DNA from: Salegentibacter agarivorans
GTDB lineage: Bacteria > Bacteroidota > Bacteroidia > Flavobacteriales > Flavobacteriaceae
Direction: 5' to 3'
NCBI RefSeq assembly: GCF_900113135.1
Contig: NZ_FOOH01000012.1
Span: 62,001-126,000, forward strand
Length of the DNA: 64,000 nucleotides
The notes under the pieces were generated by a model. The model was not told where the DNA came from and did no database searches. It was given only the letters and a program-made list of their open reading frames with translations. The translations under genes were made by a program, and so were the position numbers. Below, one piece after another: positions 55,437 to 63,555 of this stretch (position 1 is its first letter; each line of letters opens with the position of its first letter).

Positions 55437-55468
55437 AAGCCCAACCTAAACGGTTGGGCTTTTTTTTA
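55437..55468 (+). terminator. Strong intrinsic terminator of the isoaspartyl peptidase gene
   Basis: AAGCCCAACC and GGTTGGGCTT pair over ten bp around TAAAC, followed by a T-run of eight. Confidence 0.92.
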
Positions 55469-55486
55469 ACTCAATTTTAGAATTCG

Positions 55487-55510
55487 TTAGTTCGGAGAAT
55501 TCCGAACTAA
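55487..55510. promoter_or_regulatory. 24-bp palindromic operator, site 1
   Basis: TTAGTTCGGA and TCCGAACTAA are perfect 10-bp arms around GAAT. The site ends 3 nt before a -7 box TAATTTTG (55514-55521), so a bound protein would cover the -33 region. A second version lies before the GbsR/MarR-type gene at 56403-56426 (19 of 24 positions the same). I infer that the product of that gene binds both. Confidence 0.8.
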
Positions 55511-55543
55511 TTATAATTTTGCAAACTTCTAAATAATTTACAA

Positions 55544-56386
55544 ATGAGAAATAAGTACGGTGTAATTCTAATATTGGTCTTTATATTCTGTTATGGAGAG
55601 GTTTTTTCACAACGTTTATCACGTGAAAAAATAAACGATACCATAGAAAATATGCCCACTTTTTCTATTCATAAGGATAATTATTTTATCACGGGAATTT
55701 CTACAAATAAAGATCTCAATTCTAAATCTGCAGATGCAAAATATCAAATTAGTTTTAAAGCATTAATTACGCGTAATACCCTACCGCTTGATACCTACTT
55801 GTTTCTCACTTATACCCAAAAAGCTTTTTGGAATATTTATGAGTTTTCAAGCCCCTTTCGCGAACTTAATTTTAATCCGGGGGTAGGCTTGGGAAAACCA
55901 GTATATAATAAAAATGATGATTTGGCCGGAATGGCCTATTTACAGTTGGAACACGAATCTAACGGGCGGGATAGTATTTATTCCCGAAGCTGGAACTCTC
56001 TTTCTTTAAGTTATCACACCGCGATAAATAAAAACCTTTTAATTAGTGTAAAAGGCTGGTTGCCATTTAAATATAAAAAGGATAATCCCGAGCTAATTGA
56101 TTATGTTGGCTACGGAAAAATAAGCCTTACTTACAATTTAATTCCAGAAAAATTACTGGTAGATCTTATGCTTAGAAAGGGAATTAAAAACTGGAATGGA
56201 ACGGTGCGCACCAGGTTTCTTTATAAACCTTTTAATTCTTCTAATTTCCAGGTAATGCTGGAGTGGTATAAAGGAAATGCAGAAAGCCTTATTAATTTTG
56301 AAGAAAACCGAAGTATGATTCGCGCAGGCTTCGTTCTAAAATCAGACGAATTAAACTTCCTAAAATCGCTTCCCGATGCAATTTAA
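55544..56386 (+). CDS. Outer-membrane phospholipase A (OMPLA family)
   Basis: A 280-residue exported protein (signal peptide ending VFSQ) of the PldA family. Catalytic His137 and Ser139 (LEHESNGRD) and Asn151 (SRSWNSL) have the 2- and 12-residue spacing of His142, Ser144, Asn156 in E. coli OMPLA. It removes acyl chains from phospholipids misplaced to the outer leaflet. The operator in front and the regulator gene behind it (70 nt) tie it to the RND efflux operon. Confidence 0.92.
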   Translation: MRNKYGVILILVFIFCYGEVFSQRLSREKINDTIENMPTFSIHKDNYFITGISTNKDLNSKSADAKYQISFKALITRNTLPLDTYLFLTYTQKAFWNIYEFSSPFRELNFNPGVGLGKPVYNKNDDLAGMAYLQLEHESNGRDSIYSRSWNSLSLSYHTAINKNLLISVKGWLPFKYKKDNPELIDYVGYGKISLTYNLIPEKLLVDLMLRKGIKNWNGTVRTRFLYKPFNSSNFQVMLEWYKGNAESLINFEENRSMIRAGFVLKSDELNFLKSLPDAI

Positions 56387-56402
56387 CAAACCTTTTAGAA
56401 AT

Positions 56403-56426
56403 TTGGTTCGGGTTATTCGGAACTAA
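56403..56426. promoter_or_regulatory. 24-bp palindromic operator, site 2
   Basis: TTGGTTCGGG and TCGGAACTAA are imperfect arms (7 of 10) with the same 4-nt spacing, 4 nt before a -7 box TAATTTCG (56431-56438). The match with site 1 covers 19 of 24 positions. It fits negative autoregulation of the downstream regulator. Confidence 0.75.
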
Positions 56427-56456
56427 ATATTAATTTCGCGCCTTCAATTTATTAAA

Positions 56457-56945
56457 ATGAACAATACGGACTTACAAGCACAAAAAACACGTTTAATTGA
56501 AAAATTGGGCGTTCAGTTTGAAAAAGAGCATCAGTTAGCTCCGGTTGCAGCCAGGATTTTTGCCACGCTTATTGTTACCGGTAAAAAAGGAATCACTTTT
56601 GAGCAATTGGTAAAAGATTTAAATGCCGGAAAAAGTACGGTTTCTACTCATTTAGAACATCTTCAAACAACAAACCGTATTGAATACTACACAAAATCTG
56701 GAGACAGAAAGCGGTATTTTATTGTAAAACCCGACCTGATGGAAAACCATATTGATGAGCTCACCGCGAAGTGGGAAGCTCAAAAATGTATTCATAAAGA
56801 GGTTCTGGAATACAAGCAAAAGAGCAACGAATTGAATAAAGAAGATCCGCCTTTTGATATGGAATTTCAAAAAAGCCTGTTAGACTTTTTAGATGAAGCA
56901 ACGGCAGCGCTTAATAAATTAAAGAAGAACATCAACAACCATTAA
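56457..56945 (+). CDS. GbsR/MarR family transcriptional regulator
   Basis: A 162-residue winged-helix protein. The GbsR-like start EKLGVQFEKEHQLAPVAARI (part) is followed by the helix-turn-helix (about 42-70, KDLNAGKSTVSTHLEHLQ) and the wing (YYTKSGDRKRYF), then a long C-terminal helix pair for dimer formation. Its gene heads the RND operon; the adaptor gene follows after 15 nt. Such regulators are usually local repressors released by lipophilic or toxic compounds. Confidence 0.92.
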   Translation: MNNTDLQAQKTRLIEKLGVQFEKEHQLAPVAARIFATLIVTGKKGITFEQLVKDLNAGKSTVSTHLEHLQTTNRIEYYTKSGDRKRYFIVKPDLMENHIDELTAKWEAQKCIHKEVLEYKQKSNELNKEDPPFDMEFQKSLLDFLDEATAALNKLKKNINNH

Positions 56946-56960
56946 TTACAATAAAAAGCA

Positions 56961-58085
56961 ATGAAAAAGATAATTTATTTCAGTCTGTTTATAGGTGCTG
57001 CCGTTTTCACTTCCTGTTCTAACGGGAAAGAAGAACAGCAAGCAGCACAGGGCCAGGGTGCACAACCACTCCCGGTATTAGAAGTACAAACAAAGACAGT
57101 TACCGGTTTCACTTCCTATCCTACCAGTATAGAGGGTGTGGTAAACAGTCAGGTTAGAGCAAAAGTTTCTGGTTATATCACAGATGTTTTAGTAGATGCA
57201 GGAGAAAAAGTAACAAAAGGACAAAGGCTTTTTAAGCTTGAAACAGAATCTTTATCGGGTGATGCTGAAGCTGCCCAGGCAAATGTAAATGCCGCCCGGG
57301 TTGAAGTTGAAAAACTAAAACCCTTAGTTGAAAAAGATATTATTAGTGGAGTACAACTACAAACCGCAAAAGCACAGCTCTCCCAGGCCCAGGCTAACTA
57401 CAACAGTATAGCTGCAAATATTGATTATGCAAATATTAAAAGCCCGGTAGATGGTTATGTAGGTAATATTAATTTTCGAAATGGAGCACTTGTATCTCCC
57501 GGAGACCCTACACCGCTTACTACGGTTTCCCAAACCGATGAGGTTTATGCGTTCTTTTCTATGAACGAGAAAGATTATATGAGTTTTCTTCAGGAAACTT
57601 CGGGCAGCAGTATAGAAGAAAAGATATCTAATTTCCCAGATGTAAGTTTAATTCTGGCCAATGGTAAAGAATATGAACAAAAAGGGAAAATTCAAACAAT
57701 TTCTGGACAAATTGATCCTTCAACAGGTACAGTAACCTTCAGGGCCAAATTTCCTAATCCAAATCAACTATTATCTAACGGTAATAGTGGTAAGATTCGA
57801 GTGCCACAAACTTTTGAAGACGTAATTGTAGTACCCGAAATCTCAAGTTATGAGCAACAGGGAAGAACTTACGTTTACAAAGTTCAGGGTGATAGTTTGG
57901 CCGTTTCTACACCAATCACAGAAACTTCAAGAGTAAATAATCTTATTGTTGTTGCTTCCGGCCTTAAAAAAGGCGATAAAATTGTTGCTCAGGGCGTGGC
58001 AAAACTAAGAAACAACACTCCAATAAAACCGCAAGAAATTCCTTTTGATAGTATTGCGAATTCTATTAATACAGTATTTAAATAA
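56961..58085 (+). CDS. RND efflux periplasmic adaptor (membrane fusion protein)
   Basis: A 374-residue lipoprotein (lipobox FTSC, Cys19). Order: beta-barrel and lipoyl strands (about 40-95, VRAKVSGYITDVLVDAGEKV in part), a short alpha-hairpin (about 95-140), the second lipoyl half (IKSPVDGYVGNI), then barrel and membrane-proximal domains. It couples the inner-membrane RND pump to the outer-membrane channel. Located 15 nt after the regulator and 9 nt before the pump gene. Confidence 0.94.
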   Translation: MKKIIYFSLFIGAAVFTSCSNGKEEQQAAQGQGAQPLPVLEVQTKTVTGFTSYPTSIEGVVNSQVRAKVSGYITDVLVDAGEKVTKGQRLFKLETESLSGDAEAAQANVNAARVEVEKLKPLVEKDIISGVQLQTAKAQLSQAQANYNSIAANIDYANIKSPVDGYVGNINFRNGALVSPGDPTPLTTVSQTDEVYAFFSMNEKDYMSFLQETSGSSIEEKISNFPDVSLILANGKEYEQKGKIQTISGQIDPSTGTVTFRAKFPNPNQLLSNGNSGKIRVPQTFEDVIVVPEISSYEQQGRTYVYKVQGDSLAVSTPITETSRVNNLIVVASGLKKGDKIVAQGVAKLRNNTPIKPQEIPFDSIANSINTVFK

Positions 58086-58094
58086 GACTTTAAG

Positions 58095-61000
58095 ATGCTA
58101 AAGAAATTTATAGAAAGACCGGTATTATCTACGGTCGTTTCCATTATAATTGTGGTATTGGGTGTGTTGGGAATTTCAACACTGCCTGTAACGCAGTATC
58201 CAGATATTGCCCCTCCAACGGTTCAGGTTTCGGCTAATTTCCCGGGGGCAAATGCTCAAACAGTACTGGAGAGTGTAATTATTCCCATTGAAGAGCAAAT
58301 AAACGGGGTTGAGGGAATGGATTATATTACCTCTACTGCCAGTAACAACGGTAGTGCCAGTATACAGGTATTTTTTGACCAGGGAGTAGATCCAGATATT
58401 GCCGCGGTAAACGTTCAAAACCGTGTGGCACGTGCTACACCTTTACTGCCGCAGGAAGTAACCCAATCTGGGGTAACCACGCAAAAAGAACAAACCAGTG
58501 CATTGATGTTCTTTACCGTGGTTTCAGACAACGAAGAATATGACGCAACTTTTATTCAGAATTACCTGAATATTAACGTGATTCCAGAATTACAGCGTAT
58601 TAACGGGGTTGGGAACGTAAATGTATTTGGCGCCAAGAAATATGCGATGCGAATCTGGCTTCAGCCTGAAAAATTAGCGGCTTATAATTTAATCCCTTCA
58701 GATGTTATTGGAGCCATTAATGAGCAAAGTCAGGAAGCTGCTGCGGGATCTTTAGGTCAAAATAATGCTGAAGCTTTTGAATATGTACTGCGTTATAGCG
58801 GAAGATACCAGGACGAAGATCAATACCGAAATATTATTATTAAAGCCCTTGATAATGGGCAATACCTAAGGTTAGACGATGTTGCAGAAGTTGAACTGGA
58901 TGCCGAAGGTTATAATGTTATTGGATATACCAATGGTAAGCCAGGAGTGAATATGGCTGTTTACCAAACGCCAGGTTCTAATGCCCAGGAAATTATTGAA
59001 AATATTCACCAGAAGCTGGACGAAATGGAAGAAGATTTTCCAACCGGGCTTTCGGTATATATAAATTTTGATACCAACGAATTTCTTACCGCTTCTATAG
59101 ATAAAGTGATTTTAACGCTTATTGAAGCGTTTATACTGGTATTTATTGTAGTTTTTATATTTCTTCAGGATTTTAGGTCTACCCTTATTCCTGCCATTGC
59201 GGTACCGGTTTCCATAATTGGTACATTCTTTTTCTTAAACCTGTTTGGGTACTCTATAAACTTACTAACGCTATTTGCGCTGGTACTGGCTATTGGTATT
59301 GTAGTAGATGATGCTATTGTAGTAGTAGAAGCCGTACATGCAAAAATGGAAGAAGGAGCTAAAGATGCCATAAGCGGTACAAGAAAAGCGATGGACGAAA
59401 TTACCGGGGCGATTATTTCTATTACGCTGGTAATGGGAGCGGTATTTATTCCCGTAACTTTTATCACGGGACCCACAGGAGTTTTCTATGAACAATTTGG
59501 GGTGACTTTAATTGTAGCTATTGCAATATCTGCAGTTAATGCTTTAACTTTAAGTCCTGCGCTTTGTGCCATTTTCTTAAAACCACATCGTGAAGACGAA
59601 GAACATAAGAAAAAGAATTTTTTACAGCGCTTCTTTAGTTCGTTTAATACCGCTTTTAAAGTAACTACTGACAAGTATGTGAATTCCCTTACATTTTTAA
59701 GTAAACATAAGTGGATTACAGGGCTAATCCTTGTAGCTGCGGTACTTGCTATATTTTGGGGAGCTAAGACTACTCCAACCGGTTTTGTACCAGATGAAGA
59801 CCGCGGAATATTATTTGTAAATGTTGAATTACCTGCCGGTGCTTCTTTAGACAGAACCGTGGGAATTACTTCAGAATTAGAGAAAAAAGCACAACAAATA
59901 GAAGGTGTACAGGGTGTTTCTTTAGTAAATGGTTATAGTTTAATTGGTGGAGCAGGTAGTAACTATGCACTTGGTTTTATTAAATTAGACGACTGGAGTG
60001 AACGTGAAGAAGATCACCTATCGGTAGAATCTATCCAGGGACAATTATTTCAAATTGGCGCTTCATTTTCTGATGCTGAAATGCTATTCTTTTCTCCTCC
60101 CAGTATTCCAGGTTTTGGAGTTTCAGGGGGATTTGAAGCTAAATTGTTAGATAGATCAGGTGGTAGTTTCCAGGAACTGGATACCCAAACCCAAAATTAT
60201 ATTGCAGCGCTTTCCCAAAGACCGGAAATTCAGTATGCACAAAGTTCTTTCAACACAAATTATCCGCAGTATGAAATGGATTTAAATATTCCGAAAGCTA
60301 AAGAAGCAGGCGTGGATATTTCTACCATCTTCTCAACATTACAAGGGTATATTGGAAGTATTTACGCAGCAGATTTCTCTAGATTTGGTAAACAATATCG
60401 TGTGTATGTTCAGGCTTTACCTGAAGATCGCGCCGGCACCGACGATTTAAATTCTCTATTTGTAAGAAATTCCCAGGGAGAAATGGCGCCTTTAAGTGAA
60501 TTTGTAAGCTTAAAACGGGTTTATGGTCCGCAATCGGTAACCAGGTTTAACCTGTTTAACTCGGCAACTATAAACGGTGCCCCGGCTCCGGGATATTCTT
60601 CTGGAGATGCTATTGCAGCAGTACAAGAAGTAAGTGCAGAATCACTACCCTCTAATTTTAGCGTAGATTATAGCGGACTTACCAGGGAAGAAGTTTCAGC
60701 AGGTTCACAGACTACTTTTATCTTGATTTTAAGTATTCTGTTTGTTTACTTCATTCTTTCAGCTCAATATGAAAGCTACCTTATTCCTTTCGCAGTGCTA
60801 CTTTCATTGCCGGTTGGGGTAATGGGCTCTTACCTGGTAACTAAATTCACAGGGCTTCAGGCAAATATTTATTTCCAAATTGCTTTAATAATGCTGCTGG
60901 GGCTGCTGGCTAAGAACGCAATTCTTATTGTAGAGTTTGCCATGCAACGAAGGCAGGCAGGCCTTTCTATTGTAGATGCTGCCTTAGAGGGTGCAAGAGT

Positions 61001-61256
61001 GCGGTTAAGACCTATTTTAATGACCTCTTTTGCCTTTATTATTGGTTTACTTCCTTTGGTTTTTGCCGGTGGTACAGGTGCTGCAGGTAACCGCTCTATA
61101 GGTACGGGAGCTGTTGGAGGTTTATTAGTTGGTACCATATTGGGAGTTTTTATTATTCCAATTCTTTATATCATTTTCCAACATTTACAGGAAAAAATAA
61201 CCGGGATACCAGAAGCAGCTAAAACAGAAAACAAATCAATTTCTGAAAAAGAATAA
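58095..61256 (+). CDS. RND multidrug efflux pump (AcrB/HAE1 family)
   Basis: A 1053-residue inner-membrane pump with twelve helices and two large periplasmic loops. FIERPVLSTVVSIIIVVLG opens helix 1; the proton relay is present as the Asp pair in GIVVDDAIVVVEA (helix 4) and the Lys in LLGLLAKNAILIVEF (helix 10). HAE1 pumps extrude hydrophobic drugs, bile-like compounds and lipids. Full length, no frameshift. The outer-membrane channel gene begins 2 nt after its stop. Confidence 0.96.
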   Translation: MLKKFIERPVLSTVVSIIIVVLGVLGISTLPVTQYPDIAPPTVQVSANFPGANAQTVLESVIIPIEEQINGVEGMDYITSTASNNGSASIQVFFDQGVDPDIAAVNVQNRVARATPLLPQEVTQSGVTTQKEQTSALMFFTVVSDNEEYDATFIQNYLNINVIPELQRINGVGNVNVFGAKKYAMRIWLQPEKLAAYNLIPSDVIGAINEQSQEAAAGSLGQNNAEAFEYVLRYSGRYQDEDQYRNIIIKALDNGQYLRLDDVAEVELDAEGYNVIGYTNGKPGVNMAVYQTPGSNAQEIIENIHQKLDEMEEDFPTGLSVYINFDTNEFLTASIDKVILTLIEAFILVFIVVFIFLQDFRSTLIPAIAVPVSIIGTFFFLNLFGYSINLLTLFALVLAIGIVVDDAIVVVEAVHAKMEEGAKDAISGTRKAMDEITGAIISITLVMGAVFIPVTFITGPTGVFYEQFGVTLIVAIAISAVNALTLSPALCAIFLKPHREDEEHKKKNFLQRFFSSFNTAFKVTTDKYVNSLTFLSKHKWITGLILVAAVLAIFWGAKTTPTGFVPDEDRGILFVNVELPAGASLDRTVGITSELEKKAQQIEGVQGVSLVNGYSLIGGAGSNYALGFIKLDDWSEREEDHLSVESIQGQLFQIGASFSDAEMLFFSPPSIPGFGVSGGFEAKLLDRSGGSFQELDTQTQNYIAALSQRPEIQYAQSSFNTNYPQYEMDLNIPKAKEAGVDISTIFSTLQGYIGSIYAADFSRFGKQYRVYVQALPEDRAGTDDLNSLFVRNSQGEMAPLSEFVSLKRVYGPQSVTRFNLFNSATINGAPAPGYSSGDAIAAVQEVSAESLPSNFSVDYSGLTREEVSAGSQTTFILILSILFVYFILSAQYESYLIPFAVLLSLPVGVMGSYLVTKFTGLQANIYFQIALIMLLGLLAKNAILIVEFAMQRRQAGLSIVDAALEGARVRLRPILMTSFAFIIGLLPLVFAGGTGAAGNRSIGTGAVGGLLVGTILGVFIIPILYIIFQHLQEKITGIPEAAKTENKSISEKE

Positions 61257-61258
61257 CA

Positions 61259-62665
61259 ATGAGAAAGAACAGTATATATAAACTTTTGCTTGGGGGAGCC
61301 TTACCATTTTTATTGGTTTCCTGTTTTGCAGCCAAAGATTACGAACGTCCTGAAATAGAAGAGATTTCTGAAGAATTGTATAGAACAGATAATCTTCCGC
61401 AGGATTCCTTAAATATGGCCACTATTTCCTGGACCGAAATTTTTACCGATCCTATTCTGAAAAACCATATTGAAGAAGGCCTGGAGAATAATATAGATAT
61501 ACGCATTGCCATACAGCAAATGTTGGCAGCCGAAGCTTATGTAAAACAAGGGAAAGCGAGTTATTTCCCTACCCTAAGTGCAGGGCCGGCCGTAAATCAT
61601 CAAATCTTATCTCCTAACAGCCAGTTTGGTTCTTTCTTTGACGGAAGTATTACCCAATACGACGTTACCGGAAATCTTTCCTGGGAAGCTGATATTTGGG
61701 GAAAAATAAGAAGTAACGATCGTGCTTTTACCGCAGCTTATCTACAAAGTGAAGCTGCTCATAAAGCGGTAAAGACTCAGCTTATTTCCAATATTGCTAA
61801 TAATTATTATCAATTACTAAGCCTGGACGAGCAACTTAGAATTGCAAAAGAAACCCTGGAAACCAGGAAAAGCAGCCTGGAAACTACAATGGCCCTTAAA
61901 GATGCCGGAAATGTAACTGAAGTTGGTGTACAACAAACCAAAGCGCAGTTGCATACAGCCGAGGCTTTAGTAGTGCAGCTTGAAAACCAAATTCGCTTGC
62001 TGGAAAATTCATTTTCCATTCTACTGGGCGCAGGGCCACAGGAAATAGAACGAACTGATTTATCACAACAAAATATTGTAAGTCCGTTGAATACAGGAGT
62101 GCCCTCACAACTCCTAAGAAATAGGCCAGATGTGATTGCCGCCGAGTACGGATTAATTAATGCTTTTGAACTTACTAATGCGGCTCGCGCTAACTTCTAT
62201 CCTTCGCTTACATTAACCGCTTCAGGTGGTTTTCAAAGTTTAGAACTGGATAAATTATTAAATGCCAATTCCCTTTTTGCTAATTTGGGTGCTTCGCTTT
62301 TGCAGCCAATTGTTAATAAGCGGCAAATAAGAACCCAGTACGAAGTTTCGCAGGCACAACAAGAAGAAGCTTTACTAAACTTTAAACAAGCCATTTTAGT
62401 GGCCGGCAGGGAAGTTTCAGATGCACTTTCTAATTACCAGGCAAGTACCGAACGCATAGATATTCTTGAGAATGAATATGAAGCTTACAATAAGGCTTCA
62501 GGCTATTCAGAAGAATTATTGAATAACGGTCTTATAAATTACCTGGAAGTATTAACCGCAAGGGAAAATGCTTTAAATTCTCAGCTAAACCTTATAAATG
62601 CTGAATACAATAAATTGAATTCCATCGTAAATCTTTATAAAGCCCTTGGTGGAGGCTGGCAATAA
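61259..62665 (+). CDS. RND efflux outer-membrane channel (TolC/OprM type)
   Basis: A 468-residue lipoprotein (lipobox LLVSC, Cys22) of the outer-membrane factor family (NodT/OprM). Two OEP repeats (about 60-255 and 275-465) show the usual motifs: LSWEADIWGKIRS in the first and LLRNRPDVIAAEYGL at the start of the second. It forms the trimeric exit duct for the pump encoded next to it. Last gene of the operon. Confidence 0.94.
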   Translation: MRKNSIYKLLLGGALPFLLVSCFAAKDYERPEIEEISEELYRTDNLPQDSLNMATISWTEIFTDPILKNHIEEGLENNIDIRIAIQQMLAAEAYVKQGKASYFPTLSAGPAVNHQILSPNSQFGSFFDGSITQYDVTGNLSWEADIWGKIRSNDRAFTAAYLQSEAAHKAVKTQLISNIANNYYQLLSLDEQLRIAKETLETRKSSLETTMALKDAGNVTEVGVQQTKAQLHTAEALVVQLENQIRLLENSFSILLGAGPQEIERTDLSQQNIVSPLNTGVPSQLLRNRPDVIAAEYGLINAFELTNAARANFYPSLTLTASGGFQSLELDKLLNANSLFANLGASLLQPIVNKRQIRTQYEVSQAQQEEALLNFKQAILVAGREVSDALSNYQASTERIDILENEYEAYNKASGYSEELLNNGLINYLEVLTARENALNSQLNLINAEYNKLNSIVNLYKALGGGWQ

Positions 62666-62700
62666 ATTGTGTTGAATTTGTTTTGTTAATTGTTGAATAA

Positions 62701-62736
62701 ACAGCTCCAGAATTAAATTTTGGGGCTGTTTTTTTG
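62701..62736 (+). terminator. Terminator of the RND operon
   Basis: ACAGCTCCAGAATT pairs with the following AATTTTGGGGCTGT (with two G-T pairs) and runs into seven T, 36 nt after the channel gene. Confidence 0.88.
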
Positions 62737-62822
62737 TTGAGATTGAAATTTAATTTCGACTAAGCCAGTACACTACCTGGAGCAAGCCCACGGGACTTTT
62801 TGTAAGAAAAATAGTTTGATTT

Positions 62823-62863
62823 GAGGCAAACCTCGTAGCATTTAAATCTCGATTATCGAGTAA
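62823..62863 (+). repeat. Dispersed palindromic repeat, long copy
   Basis: Contains the exact 19-nt core (62845-62863) and, before it, GAGGCAAACCTCGTAGCATT, which is shared in diverged form with 34138-34175. It lies 37 nt upstream of the thioredoxin ATG, so it may affect its leader or promoter. Confidence 0.75.
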
Positions 62864-62899
62864 ATTCAGTAACTTTAAGAAAGCTTAAATTTTATTAAA

Positions 62900-63199
62900 A
62901 TGAAAAGTAGTTTTAGTGATATTATAAAAGATGAAAAACCTGTTCTAGTTGATTTTTATGCTGACTGGTGTGGCCCTTGCAAAACACTGGCGCCAATTTT
63001 AAAAGACGTAAAGGCCGAATTGGGCGATGGCGTAAAAATTGTAAAGATAGATGTAGATAAAAACCAGGAATTGGCGGGAAAATACCAGGTGCGCGGTGTT
63101 CCCACAATGATGCTATTTAAAAATGGCCAGCAACTCTGGAGACAATCTGGAGTTTTACAAAAAGCTGAAATTGTAAATATTATTAATTCTAATTCCTAA
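62900..63199 (+). CDS. trxA: Thioredoxin
   Basis: A 99-residue cytosolic thioredoxin, slightly shorter than the usual 105-108. Active site WCGPCK (Cys24, Cys27), the buried Asp in VLVDFYADW and the cis-Pro in RGVPTMMLF are in place. It reduces disulfides of ribonucleotide reductase, peroxiredoxins and others. Possible -7 box TAACTTTA near 62871. Confidence 0.95.
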   Translation: MKSSFSDIIKDEKPVLVDFYADWCGPCKTLAPILKDVKAELGDGVKIVKIDVDKNQELAGKYQVRGVPTMMLFKNGQQLWRQSGVLQKAEIVNIINSNS

Positions 63200-63243
63200 T
63201 AGAAACCTAAAGCTGGGAAGCAATGTATGTTTTTGAAATTATT

Positions 63244-63525
63244 TTAAGCTAAAACCTTCTGAAATTCGGGTTCTTTTTCTATCACACTTTTTGCAAAAGG
63301 ACATAGCGGAATCACCTTCAGCTTATTTTCTTTTGCAAAATCTACAGTAGCTTTTATTAATTTCTTGCCTATACCTTGGCCTTTAAAATCGGGGTCAACT
63401 TCGGTATGGTCTATTATAAACTTGCTTCGGCCTGCCCAGGTATATTCTACTTTCCCGGCAATTTTTTCATTTTCCAAAGCTTGAAAAAAGCCCTTCTTAA
63501 TTTCATCAACTTGTTCAATCTTCAT
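63244..63525 (-). CDS. GNAT family N-acetyltransferase, short YidJ-type
   Basis: A 93-residue single-domain acetyltransferase. The acetyl-CoA binding loop is GQGIGKKLIKATVDFAKEN (part; DFKGQGIGKKL), and the C-terminal VIPLCPFAKSVIEK is typical of the Gtn/YidJ-like short family related to human GTLF3B/NATD1. Substrate unknown. Convergent with trxA. Confidence 0.9.
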   Translation of the reverse strand: MKIEQVDEIKKGFFQALENEKIAGKVEYTWAGRSKFIIDHTEVDPDFKGQGIGKKLIKATVDFAKENKLKVIPLCPFAKSVIEKEPEFQKVLA

Positions 63526-63555
63526 AATTCAAATTTTTAAGAATTTTGTCTGGAT

